This document shows positions 1 through 8,924 of a stretch of DNA of 19,663 bases, piece by piece (position 1 is the stretch's first letter; the number at the start of each line of letters is the position of its first letter). The DNA comes from an uncultured Burkholderiales bacterium (GTDB lineage: Bacteria > Pseudomonadota > Gammaproteobacteria > Burkholderiales > Burkholderiaceae_E), in contig CAIXXI010000507.1 of assembly GCA_903923345.1 (NCBI GenBank), positions 1 to 19,663 of the forward strand, read 5' to 3'. The position numbers and the translations under genes were made by a program. Below the pieces are notes generated by a model. It saw only the letters and a program-made list of their open reading frames with translations. It had not been told where the DNA came from and searched no databases.

Positions 1-678
1 CATGCGCCGCGATTCGCGCAGCTCGGGAGACATGCCGCCGGCATACACCATCGGGGTATAGACCATGCCAGGGGCGATGCAGTTCACGCGGATGCGTTGG
101 GCCGCATGCTGTGACGCCATGGATCGGGTCATGTTGACGATCGCACCCTTGGAGGTCTGATACAGCAGGCCGGACGATTGACTGCCGAGCAGCCCGGCCA
201 CCGAGGCGAGGTTCACGATTGCGCCCTGCCCCTGGCGAATCATTTCAGGAATGGCATGACGGGCCATCATCACCATCGAGGTCACGTTGACCGCCATGGC
301 CGGTTCCCATGCTGCGAGATCGACCTCAATCGCGCTGCCGGAAGGCCCACCGATGCCCACGTTGTTCACCAGCAGATCGACACGACCCCAGGCGGAAACC
401 GCCTGTGCCACGGCCGCTGCGCAGTCGGCTTCGCGCGACACATCGGCCTCGAAGGCCATCGCCTCGCCGCCTTCGCGCTCGATCATGGCCACCGTGTCTC
501 GTGCCGCAGCAATTGACCGATCAATCACCAGCACCTTCGCCCCACGGCGTGCCAGCAGCACCGAAGCAGCCCGTCCGTTGCCGACGCCATCGGTCTGGGA
601 GCCGCCGCCTGTCACCAGTGCCACACGACCGTTCAATCGGGTGGCGTCATAGCCGGGGGTTTCATGCGGATCGCTCAT
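1..678 (-). CDS. Short-chain dehydrogenase/reductase (SDR), C-terminus cut by window edge
   Basis: NAD(P)-dependent oxidoreductase of the classical SDR family. The frame reads open for 226 codons from an ATG at 678 to position 1, so the C-terminus lies outside the window. Visible features are a Rossmann nucleotide-binding segment with TGGG at residues 23-26 followed by GVGNG, the structural NNVG motif (105-108, a variant of NNAG), a catalytic Ser in ASV (about 159), and the catalytic pair Y173-xxx-K177 in YQTSK. The segment VNCIAPGMVYTPM (198-210) is the usual SDR stretch after the active site. A GAGG ribosome binding site sits about 6 nt before the ATG. A hairpin separates it from the acyl-CoA dehydrogenase operon upstream on the same strand. 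It may act on a hydroxyacyl or ketoacyl intermediate of that pathway, but the substrate is not readable. Confidence 0.9.
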   Translation of the reverse strand, partial: MSDPHETPGYDATRLNGRVALVTGGGSQTDGVGNGRAASVLLARRGAKVLVIDRSIAAARDTVAMIEREGGEAMAFEADVSREADCAAAVAQAVSAWGRVDLLVNNVGIGGPSGSAIEVDLAAWEPAMAVNVTSMVMMARHAIPEMIRQGQGAIVNLASVAGLLGSQSSGLLYQTSKGAIVNMTRSMASQHAAQRIRVNCIAPGMVYTPMVYAGGMSPELRESRRM

Positions 679-713
679 CTCATGCCTCGTGTGTGATTGG
701 ACAGGCCACTTGA

Positions 714-738
714 AACGGGCCCTCGATGAGGGCCCGTT
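714..738 (-). terminator. Perfect 11-bp hairpin between the catabolic operon and the SDR gene
   Basis: Arms at 714-724 and 728-738 are exact reverse complements (AACGGGCCCTC / GAGGGCCCGTT) with a GAT loop. It lies 64 nt past the last stop codon of the leftward operon. On the minus strand the 3' side continues GTTTCAAG, only a very short T tract, so it is a weak intrinsic terminator at best. It could also act as an attenuating or mRNA-stabilising hairpin before the SDR gene. Confidence 0.5.
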
Positions 739-802
739 GGTCACAGCGCTGCGGCTTTGACCCGTCTGTCAGGAGCGGATCAAGCCGGATTGCATCAGGA
801 AC

Positions 803-2125
803 TCAGTTCCGGAACACAGCGGCCATCGAAGCGTCTTCCTCAGCCCCTTCGTAGCGACGCAGCTCGTTGCGGCCCACCACCAGGTGATGGACTGCATCCG
901 GGCCATCCGCGATACGCAGCGTGCGCTGCTGGGTATACATCTCGGACAGCGGGCTCCACTGCGACACACCGGTTGCGCCGTGCATCTGGATGGCGTCGTC
1001 GATGATCTTGCACACACGCTCCGGCACCAGCGCCTTGACCATGTGCACCCAGATGCGGGCTTCACGATTGCCCAGCACGTCCATGGCCTTGGCAGCCTTG
1101 AGGACCATCAGGCGCATGGCTTCGATTTCGATCCGGGCGCGGGAAATGATCTCGACGTTGCCACCCAGGTGGGCCAGCTTCTTGCCGAAGGCTTCGCGCG
1201 ACAGGCCGCGGGTCACCATCAGGTCGAGCGCTTTCTCGGCTGCGCCGATCGAACGCATGCAGTGGTGGATACGGCCCGGGCCGAGACGCACCTGCGAGAT
1301 CTCGAAACCACGGCCTTCGCCCAGCAGCATGTTGTCCTTGGACACGCGCACATTGTCGAACTTGATGTGCATGTGGCCGTGCGGTGCGTCGTCGTGGCCG
1401 AAAACCGTCATCGGTCCGAGAATCTTGACGCCCGGCTGATCGGTGGGGACCAGGATTTGCGATTGCTGCTTGTGCGGCGGGGCATTGGGGCTGGTCTTGA
1501 CCATGGTGATCATGATCTTGCAGCGCGGATCGCCTGCACCCGAGATGTAGTACTTCTCGCCGTTGATCACCCATTCGTCGCCCTCGAGGACGGCGCTCAT
1601 GCCGATGTTCTTGGCATCCGACGACGCACGGTTCGGTTCGGTCATCGCGTAGGCGGAACGAATCTCGCCATTGAGCAGCGGCTTGAGCCATTTTTCTTTC
1701 TGCTCGGGGGTGCCCACGCGCTCGAGCACTTCCATGTTGCCGGTGTCGGGTGCGGAGCAGTTCATGGTCTGCGAGGCCAGCCGGTTCTTGCCCAACTCAG
1801 CCGCGATGTAGGCATAGTCCAGGTTCTTCAGGCCCTCGCCGGTCTCGGCATCGGGCAGGAAGAAATTCCACAAACCTTCTTTCTTGGCCTGGTTCTTGGC
1901 TTCTTCGAGCACTTCGAGCTGACCCGGCGCATAGCTCCAGCGGTCGGCGCGACCTTCGCCCAGCTTGTGAAACTTCACCGACATCGGCTCAACGACATCC
2001 TGGCAAAACCGCTTCACATGCTCGTAGAGCGGCATTGCGCCTTCGGACATCCGAAGGTCGTTGAGGTCGTCAGACGGGTTCAGGGTGAACCCGGTGGCAT
2101 TCTGGATATTTTCGGCTTTTCCCAT
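803..2125 (-). CDS. Acyl-CoA dehydrogenase, ACAD10/11-like
   Basis: FAD-dependent enzyme predicted to introduce an alpha,beta double bond into an acyl-CoA. It has 440 residues. The ATG at 2125 is chosen because GGGAGAAGAG lies just upstream. An in-frame ATG at 2185 would add 20 poorly family-like residues. The FAD/substrate segment AMTEPNRASSD is at about 160-170 and the C-terminal signature RIADGPDAVH at 404-413. This DGP replaces the EGT of medium-chain dehydrogenases, so Asp408 stands where the usual catalytic Glu would be, as in ACAD10/11-type proteins. The long N-terminal region and the IQMHGATGVSQ helix fit the same subfamily. It is the last gene of the operon, 69 nt after the neighbouring dehydrogenase, and its substrate is unknown. 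Confidence 0.9.
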   Translation of the reverse strand: MGKAENIQNATGFTLNPSDDLNDLRMSEGAMPLYEHVKRFCQDVVEPMSVKFHKLGEGRADRWSYAPGQLEVLEEAKNQAKKEGLWNFFLPDAETGEGLKNLDYAYIAAELGKNRLASQTMNCSAPDTGNMEVLERVGTPEQKEKWLKPLLNGEIRSAYAMTEPNRASSDAKNIGMSAVLEGDEWVINGEKYYISGAGDPRCKIMITMVKTSPNAPPHKQQSQILVPTDQPGVKILGPMTVFGHDDAPHGHMHIKFDNVRVSKDNMLLGEGRGFEISQVRLGPGRIHHCMRSIGAAEKALDLMVTRGLSREAFGKKLAHLGGNVEIISRARIEIEAMRLMVLKAAKAMDVLGNREARIWVHMVKALVPERVCKIIDDAIQMHGATGVSQWSPLSEMYTQQRTLRIADGPDAVHHLVVGRNELRRYEGAEEDASMAAVFRN

Positions 2126-2194
2126 TGTCTCTTCTCCCTGTGATCGGCATCGGTTGGTTACGAGCCGGTTTGTTGATCTGTTCAACCCGAAGTC

Positions 2195-3277
2195 TCAGGC
2201 CGCCAGTCCCTGTGCCTGTGCGGCCTGCATTCGAAGGCGCTCAGGTGATCCGAGCATCTGCCGATTGAAGCCGATGCGCTTGAACCAATAATGTAGCCCG
2301 AGCAGGTCGGTGAAACCCATGCCGCCGTGAACTTCGGTTGCCGATTTGGCAACCTGTGTGGCGACTTCGCTCAGATGGGCCTTGAGTTGACACACCGTCA
2401 GGTGCGCCTGATCGGGCATTTCACCCAAAACATGTCCGGCATACCAGACAAATGCCCGGGTGGGTTCGAGGTTCGCCGCCATGTCAGCGCAGAGGTGCTT
2501 GACCGCCTGGAATGATCCAATCACACGGCCGAACTGCACACGCTGATTGGCATAGGCCACCGCCTGGTCAAGCATGTTTTGAGCAGCACCCAGCGAATCA
2601 GCGGCCAGCACGGCACGACCCATATCGATCACCCGTTGACAGACCTGTGGGCTCGACACTGCAAGCCGCTCAGCCCTGACGCCCTCAAAGACCAGTTCCC
2701 CGATGGGCCGGGTTCTATCCACCGTCTCCAACCGGCGGCGGGTCAAGCCCACTTCATTCGCCATGACCAGGTGCAAGGCATCCGTCTCGTCGGCCACCAG
2801 ATAGGCATCGGCCTCGAAATCCAGCACATGCAGGGCGCGCCCATACAAGCGACCTTCGCGGGCGCTCACACCCGCGCCGCGCCGCGCGCCGGTGCGCTCG
2901 GCGAGCGCTGCGCCCACCACGACCTTGCCGGCCGCAATCCGGGGCAGCCATTCGGCCTGCTGAACATCGCTGCCCGCCGCCATCAGTGCAGCCGGCACCA
3001 TCACCGCGTTGGCGACGAAGGGGATGGGCGCCACCCGATATCCGAGTGTTTCGGCGGCCAGACACGCGTCCAACGGGGCCAGCCCCACCCCACCGTGTTC
3101 GGGCGAAATCAAGAGGCCTGACAGGCCGATTTCGTTCAGGCCGGCAATCAGGTCGGTCGCCCGACCTTCGTCACGATCGGCGAAACGGCGCACCCGATCA
3201 AGCGGCGCCCGGTCTCGAAGGAACGCATCCAGTGTGTCTTTCAGGAGCACCTGATCGGCTGACAGTCCGAATTGCAT
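2195..3277 (-). CDS. Acyl-CoA dehydrogenase, probable non-catalytic subunit
   Basis: Acyl-CoA dehydrogenase fold, 360 residues. The ATG at 3277 is preferred because GGGAGGAG precedes it at normal spacing. A GTG at 3280 would sit too close to that site. The ATG shares its A with the upstream gene's TGA. The N-terminal helical domain has the AEHGG-like motif PEHGGVGL, and the C-terminus carries RVQFGRVIGSFQAVKH and the EVHGGMGFTDLLGLHYWFKR block. No Glu is visible at either usual catalytic position: the helix has IDMGRAVLA where isovaleryl-CoA dehydrogenases have an ER pair, and no EGT follows. It most likely pairs with the dehydrogenase at 3277-4467 as an alpha2beta2 heteromer, as known for mycobacterial steroid side-chain dehydrogenases. 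This pairing is an inference from adjacency and missing residues. Confidence 0.88.
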   Translation of the reverse strand: MQFGLSADQVLLKDTLDAFLRDRAPLDRVRRFADRDEGRATDLIAGLNEIGLSGLLISPEHGGVGLAPLDACLAAETLGYRVAPIPFVANAVMVPAALMAAGSDVQQAEWLPRIAAGKVVVGAALAERTGARRGAGVSAREGRLYGRALHVLDFEADAYLVADETDALHLVMANEVGLTRRRLETVDRTRPIGELVFEGVRAERLAVSSPQVCQRVIDMGRAVLAADSLGAAQNMLDQAVAYANQRVQFGRVIGSFQAVKHLCADMAANLEPTRAFVWYAGHVLGEMPDQAHLTVCQLKAHLSEVATQVAKSATEVHGGMGFTDLLGLHYWFKRIGFNRQMLGSPERLRMQAAQAQGLAA

Positions 3278-4467
3278 CACGCTCCTCCCGACCTGGGCTC
3301 GCGCGGCATGCCCAGACCCCGCTCGCTGATGATGTTCTTCTGAATCTGGTTGGTGCCACCACCGATGATCAAACCCAGGTAGTACATGTAGTGGATCTGC
3401 CAGGCTCCGCCGTCCTGCAGCTCAGGGTGGCTGCCAAAGGCCAGGCCGCGTTCGCCCATCACATCGATCGCCAGACCCTCCAGCTCATGGCGCAATTCAG
3501 TGCCCTGCAGCTTGACGATCATCCGTGCAAGGCTGGCATCCTGCCCGGCGTTGAGCCGGCTGGACAGCACGCGCAGCTCGTTGTACTTCATGGCCATCAC
3601 GCGCGCCTGAATCCGCATCAGGCGATCGAGATACTGCGGCTCGTCGATCAGCCTTCGGCCATCGACGGTCTCAGCCTTCATCAGTTCGATCAAGCCGTTG
3701 AGCCGTGCCTGCGAAATGTTCGGGTCTGCCAGGGAGTCCCGCTCATTGCCCAGGATCACATTGGCCACTCTCCAGCCGTCACCGCGCTTGCCGACGATCT
3801 GATGAGCCGGCACCCGAACGTCGGTGAAGAACACCTCGTTGAAGTTCGCTTTCATCGTCATGTCGACCAAGGGGCGCACTTCGATGCCCGGGGTGTCCAT
3901 CCGGAACAGAAGAAAACTGATGCCCTGGTGCTTCGGCGCATCGGGTTCGGTTCGAACCAGACAAAAAATCCAGTCGGCCAGCTGGGCCGTGCTGGTCCAG
4001 ATCTTCTGGCCATTGATGACCCAGTGGTCGCCATCCAGCACGCCGGATGTGCGCAATGAAGCCAGGTCGCTGCCGGCGCCGGGCTCTGAATAGCCCTGGC
4101 ACCAGACCATCTCGCCTCGGAGGGTGGGCGCGATGAACTGGCGCTTTTGCTCGTCCGTGCCCAACTCGAGCAGTGTCGGCACCAGCATCGAGATGCCCTG
4201 CCCACCCAGGCCGGGGCTCACCCGGGCAGCAGCGAATTCCTCGGCGATGATGCGCGATTCGAGCAGGTCGGCGGGCTTGCCTGCGCCGCCAAATTCCTGA
4301 GGAATGGTTCGGGCGGTGTAGCCGTGCTCGATCAGGATGCGCTGCCAGCTTCGTGCCGTTTCATCGCGCGGCCCACCGGCTGCCGGAGCCAGATGACGGT
4401 GCGCCTGAATGAACTCGCGCACTTCAAGGCGAAATGCTTCGTATTGCGGGCCCAGACTCAGATCCAT
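3277..4467 (-). CDS. Acyl-CoA dehydrogenase, probable catalytic subunit
   Basis: Acyl-CoA dehydrogenase of 396 residues. It starts at the ATG at 4467, which has GGAG about 8 nt upstream. The longer open frame to 4689 lies antiparallel in another frame of the crotonase and has no family sequence. Motifs are IPQEFGGAG (about 55-63), CQGYSEPGAGSDLA (123-136), NGQKIWTS (152-159) and the C-terminal GGGTNQIQKNIISERGLGMPR. The usual EGT Glu is replaced by Gly, but Glu242 in LGNERD sits at the helix position used by isovaleryl-CoA dehydrogenase, so it is the likely catalytic base. It lies 25 nt after the crotonase and overlaps the partner dehydrogenase by one base. The two probably form one enzyme on a bulky or branched acyl-CoA. 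Confidence 0.9.
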   Translation of the reverse strand: MDLSLGPQYEAFRLEVREFIQAHRHLAPAAGGPRDETARSWQRILIEHGYTARTIPQEFGGAGKPADLLESRIIAEEFAAARVSPGLGGQGISMLVPTLLELGTDEQKRQFIAPTLRGEMVWCQGYSEPGAGSDLASLRTSGVLDGDHWVINGQKIWTSTAQLADWIFCLVRTEPDAPKHQGISFLLFRMDTPGIEVRPLVDMTMKANFNEVFFTDVRVPAHQIVGKRGDGWRVANVILGNERDSLADPNISQARLNGLIELMKAETVDGRRLIDEPQYLDRLMRIQARVMAMKYNELRVLSSRLNAGQDASLARMIVKLQGTELRHELEGLAIDVMGERGLAFGSHPELQDGGAWQIHYMYYLGLIIGGGTNQIQKNIISERGLGMPREPRSGGA

Positions 4468-4492
4468 GCGATCGCTCCGCGCTGCAGGACGT

Positions 4493-5287
4493 TCATGACG
4501 GCGGCGTCCAGGAGGGTTTTCGCTTCTCACGGAATGCGGCAAGGCCCTCGGCCGCTTCTTCGGAGCCGAACATGCGCCGGCTCCAGATCGCCATCTCGGC
4601 GAAGGCTTCTTCCATCGGCAGTTGCTGGACCCTGCGAACCAGCTTCTTGGACTCAGCCACTGCGATGGGCCCGCCCAGGCGAATCGCATCGATTTCTTCC
4701 TGAACCGCTGCGCGCAACTGATCCTTCGGCACGGCCCGGTGCGCCAGACCCATCTGAACCGCCTGGGCTCCGGTGAAGCGCTCTCCGGTCACAAACAGCT
4801 TCATCGCATGGTGCGTGCCAAGCTTGGGCACACACACCACCGCGATGATCGCCGGAATCACACCAATGCGCACCTCGGAAAAGCTGCAGGGCGCGTCTTC
4901 GACTGCGACCACGATATCGGACGCACCGACCAGTCCGAGCCCGCCGGCAAAGGCTGCGCCATTGACCGCAGAGATCACCGGCTTGGGACTGTCGATCATG
5001 CGCTTGAGCACTTCGGGCAGCGAGACGGCACGCGCGCCATCGACACTGTGGCCCGGCGGATTTTTCAGGTCGGCGCCTGCGCAAAATGCGGGGCCGGTGC
5101 CGGTGATCACGATGCACCGGACGGAGTCATCGTGAGTTGCGGTGGTCAGGTGATCATCGAGTTCGTTGACCAGCGTCGTCGAGAGTGCATTGCGGTTCTC
5201 GGGGCGATTCAGCGTGATCCAGGCCGCGCCGTTCTCGACTGCGTACTGTGTGGCTTCGGTGCCAGGCATGGTTCGGCTCTCGTTCAT
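4493..5287 (-). CDS. Enoyl-CoA hydratase/isomerase (crotonase) family protein
   Basis: Crotonase-fold enzyme of 264 residues, predicted to hydrate an unsaturated, possibly carboxylated, acyl-CoA. CoA-binding and oxyanion segments are visible: LNRPENRNAL (26-35), FCAGADLK (68-75) and FAGGLGLVGASDI (113-125). The second catalytic Glu is present (E138 in SEVRIG). The first Glu of classical enoyl-CoA hydratase is replaced by Gly in AGGLGLV, the pattern of LiuC/methylglutaconyl-CoA hydratase-like proteins. The ATG overlaps the stop of the biotin carboxylase gene by 4 nt, indicating translational coupling, and an internal ATG at residue 7 is an alternative start. Its place after the carboxylase fits hydration of a glutaconyl-type product. 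It is a paralogue of the crotonase at 15972-16763. Confidence 0.9.
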   Translation of the reverse strand: MNESRTMPGTEATQYAVENGAAWITLNRPENRNALSTTLVNELDDHLTTATHDDSVRCIVITGTGPAFCAGADLKNPPGHSVDGARAVSLPEVLKRMIDSPKPVISAVNGAAFAGGLGLVGASDIVVAVEDAPCSFSEVRIGVIPAIIAVVCVPKLGTHHAMKLFVTGERFTGAQAVQMGLAHRAVPKDQLRAAVQEEIDAIRLGGPIAVAESKKLVRRVQQLPMEEAFAEMAIWSRRMFGSEEAAEGLAAFREKRKPSWTPPS

Positions 5288-7281
5288 GTCGCGGCTTCAA
5301 GCATGACCAGCGTGGCGCCATTTGCGACCTGATCACCCTGCGCAACCCTGATCGCCTTGACAATGCCATCGGCTGGCGCAGTGATGCGGTGCTCCATCTT
5401 CATCGCTTCCAGGACCAGGAGCAGTTGTCCGCGCTCAACAGCCTGTCCCTCAGTGGCTGCAATGGACAGCACCCGGCCAGGCATCGGGGCTTTGAGGCCA
5501 CCACGGAAATCCGCTCGAGTGTTCGAGGCAAACCGGGGTTGTTCGATCAATTCGATGTCACCGAAGGGCCCGTGCATCAGACAGCGCTCCTGCACCCGAT
5601 CGACCGCAAAGCGTGAGCGCTGTCCGTCGATTTCCAGGTCGATGGCATCACGTTCGACCTGAAACACCCGGGCACGGTGAGTCTGTCCATTGAGCTGAAC
5701 CGTCAGGCTGGCGTCGCGCTCGACGACATACTCGACCTTGAGATCCGAGCTCGAGTCCTGCGCGCCCGCGGGACGGAAGGTGGCTCTTTGCGGCGGCATT
5801 TTCGAAGTTCGAAACCCGCTGGGGAGGGTCGCCAGCACGCGGGCGCCCGCCCTTCGCAGCGCACTGGCATGAAGCGCTGCGGCGATCGCGGCCAGTCCGA
5901 GTTCGGATTGCGTCGGGTCGCGTCTGGGCGCCGGCGCAACCCGCTCGATGAAGTCGGTTGTGGTGTCACCCGCCAGAAACTGCGGGGTTCGCAGCGTGGC
6001 CACCAGAAAATCCCGGTTGTGGGTCAAGCCCTGGATGCGGGTGGTCTCAAGCACTCGGGCAAGCTTGGCGGCGGCCTCGCGGCGCGTGGGCGCCTTGACG
6101 ATGACCTTGGCGATCATCGGATCGAATTCGATCGCGATCTCGCTGCCGGATTCGATGCCGGAATCGAAGCGCACGCCATCGCCATCCACTGGCTGCCAGA
6201 CATCGACCCGACCCGGAGACGGCAAGAAGTCCTGAGCGGGGTTTTCAGCGCACAGCCGCGCCTCGATGGCATGGCCATCGATCTTCAGGTCGGCCTGCGA
6301 ATAGCCCAGCGTCTCACCCTCGGCAATCCGGATCTGCTCTCGCACCAGGTCCAGGCCCGTGATGGCCTCGGTGACCGGATGCTCGACCTGCAGGCGAGTG
6401 TTGACCTCGAGGAAAAAGAATGACTCACCACTCAGCAAAAACTCGACCGTGCCCGCGGAGTGATAGTCGATTGCGCGAACTGCATCGAGTGCGGCCTGCC
6501 CCATGCGATCTCGCAGGGACGGTGTCATGGCAGGCGAAGGCGCTTCTTCAATGATTTTCTGATGGCGACGCTGGATCGAGCATTCCCGCTCGAACAAATG
6601 AACCAGATTGCCGTGTCGATCGCCCAGCACCTGGATTTCGACATGTCGCGAAACGCTCAGCCACCGCTCCAGAAAAACCGTGCCGTTTCCGAACGCCGAC
6701 TGGGCCTCGCGACGGGCTCCGGCAATCGCGGCATCCAGTCCGGCAGGCGACTCAACGATCCGCATGCCGCGTCCGCCGCCTCCGCCGGCTGCCTTGATCA
6801 GCACCGGATAGCCGATCCGTTCGGCTGCGTCGCGGGCATCCTCGCCTTCGACCAGTTCATGCGCCTGCAATGTGGGCACACCGATCTGTTGCATCAGACG
6901 CTTGGCCGACAGTTTGTCGCCGATGCCTCGGATCGCAGCGGGCGAGGGCCCGACCCAGGTCAGGCCGGCTTCGATCACAGCCTGCGCAAAGCCTGCGTTC
7001 TCCGACAGAAAGCCATACCCGGGATGCACCGCATCGGCACCGGCGCGCCGACAGGCATCGATGACCTTGCCGATATCCAGGTAGGTCTGCGCAGACGTGC
7101 GGCCATGCAGCGCAATCGCGGTGTCAGCCTCCCGCACGAAGGGCGCATCCGCATCGCCATCGGCGTACACCGCAACCGTCGAGATGCCCATGCGATGCGC
7201 GGTGCGAAAGATGCGCCGCGCAATCTCTGCGCGATTGGCGACCAGCAGCCGGCGGATGGGGTTCAGGGTCACATCCGCCAT
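5284..7281 (-). CDS. Acyl-CoA carboxylase alpha subunit (biotin carboxylase + BCCP)
   Basis: ATP-dependent biotin carboxylase fused to its biotin carrier domain, 665 residues. The N-terminal domain has VANRAEIARR (14-23, Ala for the usual Gly of NRGEI), HPGYGFLSEN (86-95), the ATP-grasp loop GGGGGRGM (166-173, Arg for the usual Lys) and EVNTRLQVEHPVTE. The C-terminal biotinyl domain carries APMPG and EAMKMEH, with biotinyl Lys at about residue 628. The middle domain matches MCC, geranyl-CoA or propionyl-CoA carboxylases in length. It overlaps the upstream carboxyltransferase by 13 nt and the downstream crotonase by 4 nt, so alpha and beta subunits are co-produced. The Ala and Arg substitutions separate it from the LiuD-like protein at 17433-19442, suggesting a different substrate. 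Confidence 0.95.
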   Translation of the reverse strand: MADVTLNPIRRLLVANRAEIARRIFRTAHRMGISTVAVYADGDADAPFVREADTAIALHGRTSAQTYLDIGKVIDACRRAGADAVHPGYGFLSENAGFAQAVIEAGLTWVGPSPAAIRGIGDKLSAKRLMQQIGVPTLQAHELVEGEDARDAAERIGYPVLIKAAGGGGGRGMRIVESPAGLDAAIAGARREAQSAFGNGTVFLERWLSVSRHVEIQVLGDRHGNLVHLFERECSIQRRHQKIIEEAPSPAMTPSLRDRMGQAALDAVRAIDYHSAGTVEFLLSGESFFFLEVNTRLQVEHPVTEAITGLDLVREQIRIAEGETLGYSQADLKIDGHAIEARLCAENPAQDFLPSPGRVDVWQPVDGDGVRFDSGIESGSEIAIEFDPMIAKVIVKAPTRREAAAKLARVLETTRIQGLTHNRDFLVATLRTPQFLAGDTTTDFIERVAPAPRRDPTQSELGLAAIAAALHASALRRAGARVLATLPSGFRTSKMPPQRATFRPAGAQDSSSDLKVEYVVERDASLTVQLNGQTHRARVFQVERDAIDLEIDGQRSRFAVDRVQERCLMHGPFGDIELIEQPRFASNTRADFRGGLKAPMPGRVLSIAATEGQAVERGQLLLVLEAMKMEHRITAPADGIVKAIRVAQGDQVANGATLVMLEAAT

Positions 7282-8900
7282 GTGCCGTACTCCTTGGTGC
7301 CTGCGATGGCCTTGTTATGGCACGCAGACAATGCGATGCCGATCACGGTACGGGTGTCGCGTGGATCGATCATGCCGTCATCGGAAATTCGGGACGTGGC
7401 GTACAGGCCCTTTGACCGCTCCTCGGCCCAGTGCTCAACCACCGCGACCCGCTTGTCATTGGCGGCTTCATCGAACGTCTCGCCGCGCCGCTCGGTGGCT
7501 GCACGCTGCACGATGGTCATGACACCCGCCATCTGTTTGGGGCCCATCACCGCGATCTTGGCCGTCGGCCAGATGAAGGTGAAGCGCGGCCCGAAGGCAC
7601 GTCCGCTCATGCCGTAGTTGCCCGCACCATAGGACGCACCCACGATCACCGAGATGTGCGGCACGGTTGAATTGGACACCGCGTTGATCATCTTCGAGCC
7701 GTTCTTGGTGATGCCGTTTTGCTCGAAGTCGGTACCGACCAGGAATCCGGTGATGTTGTGGAGGAACAGCAGCGGCACATCGATCTGGTTGCACAACTGG
7801 ATGAATTGAGCGGCCTTCTCGGCCGACTCTGGGAACAGCGCGCCGTTGTTACCCAGAATGCCAATAGGATAACCGTGGACCGATGCCCAACCGGTGATCA
7901 GCGTGGGGCCATACAAAGGCTTGAACTCCTCGAACCGGGATCCGTCCACGATGCGGGCGATCACCTCCCGCATGTCGAAGGGTTGGCGCAGATCCGATGA
8001 CACAATGCCCAACAGTTCCTCGGGGTCGTGGCGCGGCGGGTCTGCAGGCAGCGTCGGGCCGGGGCCCTGCTTTCGCCAGTTCAGGTGGGACACCACCTCC
8101 CGGCACATGCGGATGCCATCCATCTCGTCCTCGGCGAGGTAATCGCCCAGGCCGGAGACCGTGCAGTGCATCTGTGCGCCACCGAGGCTTTCTTCGTCGG
8201 CATCCTCGCCGGTGGCCATCTTGACCAGTGGCGGGCCGCCCAGAAAGACCTTGGACTGGCCTTTGATAAAAATGTTGTAGTCGCTCATGCCGGGCTGATA
8301 GGCCCCACCGGCCGTCGATGCACCGAACACCACTGAGATGGTCGGAATGCGCAGCTTGGACAGTTCGGTGATCTCGTAAAAGAGGCGACCGGATTCAGCA
8401 AAATGGCCTGTTTCGCGGCGGATCGCGGCTTCCGGATCACCGTCGGCATCACCACGAAGGTCAGCGCCCGCCGACTCGACAAACTGTACATAGGGCATGC
8501 GATTGTCGCGGGCGATCTCCAGCCCACGCATCAGCTTCTTGGCGTTGAACGCATTGAAGGCGCCCGCCCGAACCGACGGGTCGTGGCCGAGGATCACGCA
8601 TTCCACGCCTTCGATCACACCAATGCCCACGACAAAGCCAGAGCCCACCGTGAACTGGGATCGCCACGCGGCCAGCGGGCTGATTTCCAGGAAGGGAGAG
8701 TCGGGGTCGAGGACCATCGCAATGCGCTCGCGCAGCGGCAACTTGCCACGGGCACGCAAGCGCTTCATGGCGTCTTCACCACCGCCTGCCGCGACTTCTT
8801 CATGCAAGGCATCGAGTTGCTTCAGGGTCTGGAGCATCTCGTCGCGGTTCTGTGTGAAGCGCTCGGATCGGAGGTCCAGGGTGGACTCAAGGACGGGCAT
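7269..8900 (-). CDS. Acyl-CoA carboxylase beta subunit (carboxyltransferase)
   Basis: Biotin-dependent carboxyltransferase of the MCC/geranyl-CoA carboxylase type, 543 residues and full length. It transfers carboxyl from biotin to an acyl-CoA. The N-terminal half has GKLPLRERI (52-60), VESAGADLR (141-149) and the oxyanion-hole segment FGASTAGGAYQPGMSDYN (192-209). The C-terminal half has HNITGFLVG (381-389) and GASYGAGNYGMSGRAFGPRF (421-440). The protein ends in GTWRM, close to the GVFRM end of MCC beta subunits. An AGGAG site lies about 10 nt before the ATG. It overlaps the alpha subunit gene by 13 nt. The substrate is undecided; a branched 2-enoyl-CoA is the best guess. It is the only beta subunit in the window, though there are two alpha subunits. 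Confidence 0.94.
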   Translation of the reverse strand: MPVLESTLDLRSERFTQNRDEMLQTLKQLDALHEEVAAGGGEDAMKRLRARGKLPLRERIAMVLDPDSPFLEISPLAAWRSQFTVGSGFVVGIGVIEGVECVILGHDPSVRAGAFNAFNAKKLMRGLEIARDNRMPYVQFVESAGADLRGDADGDPEAAIRRETGHFAESGRLFYEITELSKLRIPTISVVFGASTAGGAYQPGMSDYNIFIKGQSKVFLGGPPLVKMATGEDADEESLGGAQMHCTVSGLGDYLAEDEMDGIRMCREVVSHLNWRKQGPGPTLPADPPRHDPEELLGIVSSDLRQPFDMREVIARIVDGSRFEEFKPLYGPTLITGWASVHGYPIGILGNNGALFPESAEKAAQFIQLCNQIDVPLLFLHNITGFLVGTDFEQNGITKNGSKMINAVSNSTVPHISVIVGASYGAGNYGMSGRAFGPRFTFIWPTAKIAVMGPKQMAGVMTIVQRAATERRGETFDEAANDKRVAVVEHWAEERSKGLYATSRISDDGMIDPRDTRTVIGIALSACHNKAIAGTKEYGTWRM

Positions 8901-8924
8901 GGAAGCGGTTCTCCTGAATCCGGC

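Noticed and set aside
884..2143. Long plus-strand frame of 419 codons opposite the first acyl-CoA dehydrogenase
   Set aside because: It is antisense to a clear dehydrogenase, is rich in His and Ala as expected of a GC-rich shadow frame, and shows no domain.
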